From the NCBI RefSeq assembly GCF_000600295.1, contig NZ_JEMG01000001.1, forward strand, positions 971,062 through 1,035,061: a DNA stretch of 64,000 bases, given 5' to 3'. Positions 63,532 through 64,000 of the stretch are shown here, in pieces. The position numbers and the translations under genes were made by a program. The notes under the pieces were generated by a model that worked only from the letters and a program-made list of their open reading frames with translations, did no database searches and had not been told where the DNA came from. Origin of the DNA: Hylemonella gracilis str. Niagara R. Lineage in GTDB: Bacteria; Pseudomonadota; Gammaproteobacteria; Burkholderiales; Burkholderiaceae_C. Every line of letters begins with the position of its first letter. The first letter of the stretch is position 1.

Positions 63532-64000
63532 GGTTCTATGTCTTCCCTTTTTGAACAGCCGTGTATGCAATAGGCATGCCGCCAGTGCCCCCGCAGTCGC
63601 GCGGTGCAGGCAGGACGGAATGCACCAGAATAGAGCTATCGCAAATTATGTGATCTAAAGTGGTGCCCAATGAGCCGCCAATTGGCCTTGTCACGGTGCG
63701 GAACGCGCAAGAAGGTGATGGCAGCGCACTCCAAAGATGCGCCGGGTACGGGGGCTTGCGCCTGGGTCGGCGATCAGGCCGCAGACCAGCCGATGCCGTT
63801 GTGCGGCTGCGTGCAAGGCCCGGCGCGTGTCTTTGACCAGGTCGCACAGGGTCTGCGCGTCGGTGTCACTGGACGTGCCATCCCTGCGCACGAGCACGGC
63901 ACGCTGTTTCTCGGCGTCAACGGGGGACGGCTGGTACGTTCGGGATGCCCTCGATCGGGCATTCGGGCGTGCCCACGGTGCTGCGTGTGAAGGACTCCAC
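63532..64000. other. Region upstream of ureA, without ureD
   Basis: These ~470 bases hold none of the motifs of ureD, usually first in the operon. An AT-rich stretch around 63628-63660 (minus strand includes CATAAT) may carry the operon promoter; no exact -35 box is evident. Only one uncertain reading frame (63691-63897) is noted; the rest of the region to the window edge is unassigned. Confidence 0.5.
63691..63897 (-). CDS. Uncertain hypothetical reading frame at the window edge
   Basis: A 68-codon frame from GTG at 63897, with third positions mostly G or C and a helical segment (TLCDLVKDTRRALHAAAQRH). The frame stays open to the end of the window, so it could be the 3' part of a longer gene. 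Another minus-strand frame stops near 63923, hinting at a possible shift between frames. No family recognised; low confidence. Confidence 0.25.
   Translation of the reverse strand: MLVRRDGTSSDTDAQTLCDLVKDTRRALHAAAQRHRLVCGLIADPGASPRTRRIFGVRCHHLLARSAP

Noticed and set aside
63620-63675. Possible sigma-54 promoter upstream of ureA (GGGCAC element)
   Set aside because: The GG and GC elements do not sit at the required -24/-12 spacing.

Overview
This is a 64 kb stretch of a GC-rich chromosome from a betaproteobacterium of the order Burkholderiales, most likely a Comamonadaceae-type organism. The assignment rests on the dcw order, the lpxC / M23 peptidase / secA / argJ order, a pilC-pilD-coaE-zapD-yacG block, an rplU-rpmA-obgE-proB block, a urease operon carrying a hupE-type gene, and two families of short hairpin repeats between genes. 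This is judged from gene order and protein resemblance; no database search was run. Nearly all of it is core genome. I see no insertion sequence, prophage, integron or CRISPR array.

Layout. 1-7.1 kb: a 5'-truncated G3E (CobW-type) GTPase, a DksA with a very long histone-like tail, a STAS-domain protein of unknown role, and hslVU. 7.1-26.2 kb: a complete division and cell wall (dcw) cluster (mraZ, rsmH, ftsL, ftsI, murE, murF, mraY, murD, ftsW, murG, murC, ddl, ftsQ, ftsA, ftsZ). It follows a hslU terminator and a four-repeat MraZ operator. Many genes overlap by ATGA or GTGA, and two extra small reading frames sit at rsmH/ftsL and murG/murC. 26.4-37.5 kb: lpxC, a tiny membrane protein, coq7, a porin, tRNA-Thr, a dciA-like gene, an M23 peptidase, secA, argJ, a DUF815 ATPase and mutT. 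37.7-39.9 kb: a small secreted protein and a glutathione transferase divergent from a WYL regulator. 39.9-45.4 kb, minus strand: yacG, zapD, coaE, pilD, pilC and a CNNM/CorC-type membrane protein. 45.5-47.9 kb, minus strand: a putative ECF sigma / anti-sigma / secreted-protein unit and tRNA-Pro. 48-52 kb: ispB divergent from rplU-rpmA, then obgE and proB. 52-58.3 kb: rppH, proS, an AAA+ ATPase, grxD, slyD, a VOC protein, a GNAT acetyltransferase and an AT-rich membrane-protein gene. 58.4-63.5 kb, minus strand: urease ureA-hupE-ureB-ureC-ureE-ureF-ureG, without ureD in view. The last 470 bases hold only an uncertain reading frame.

How the parts work together. The dcw genes make lipid II and assemble the divisome, and lpxC starts lipid A synthesis. 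The MurE sequence predicts meso-diaminopimelate peptidoglycan. secA exports envelope proteins such as the porin. The urease block combines the three structural subunits with nickel-delivery proteins, and a His-tailed SlyD lies nearby.

The least ordinary observations are: a two-hairpin intergenic repeat with compensatory base changes (three copies); a second repeat family whose two tandem copies between rsmH and ftsL are both multiples of three and stay in frame, with a diverged third copy encoding the N-terminus of MurG; a 24-codon reading frame that duplicates the start of murC; the DksA tail; and an AT-rich gene translationally coupled to a GC-rich one.
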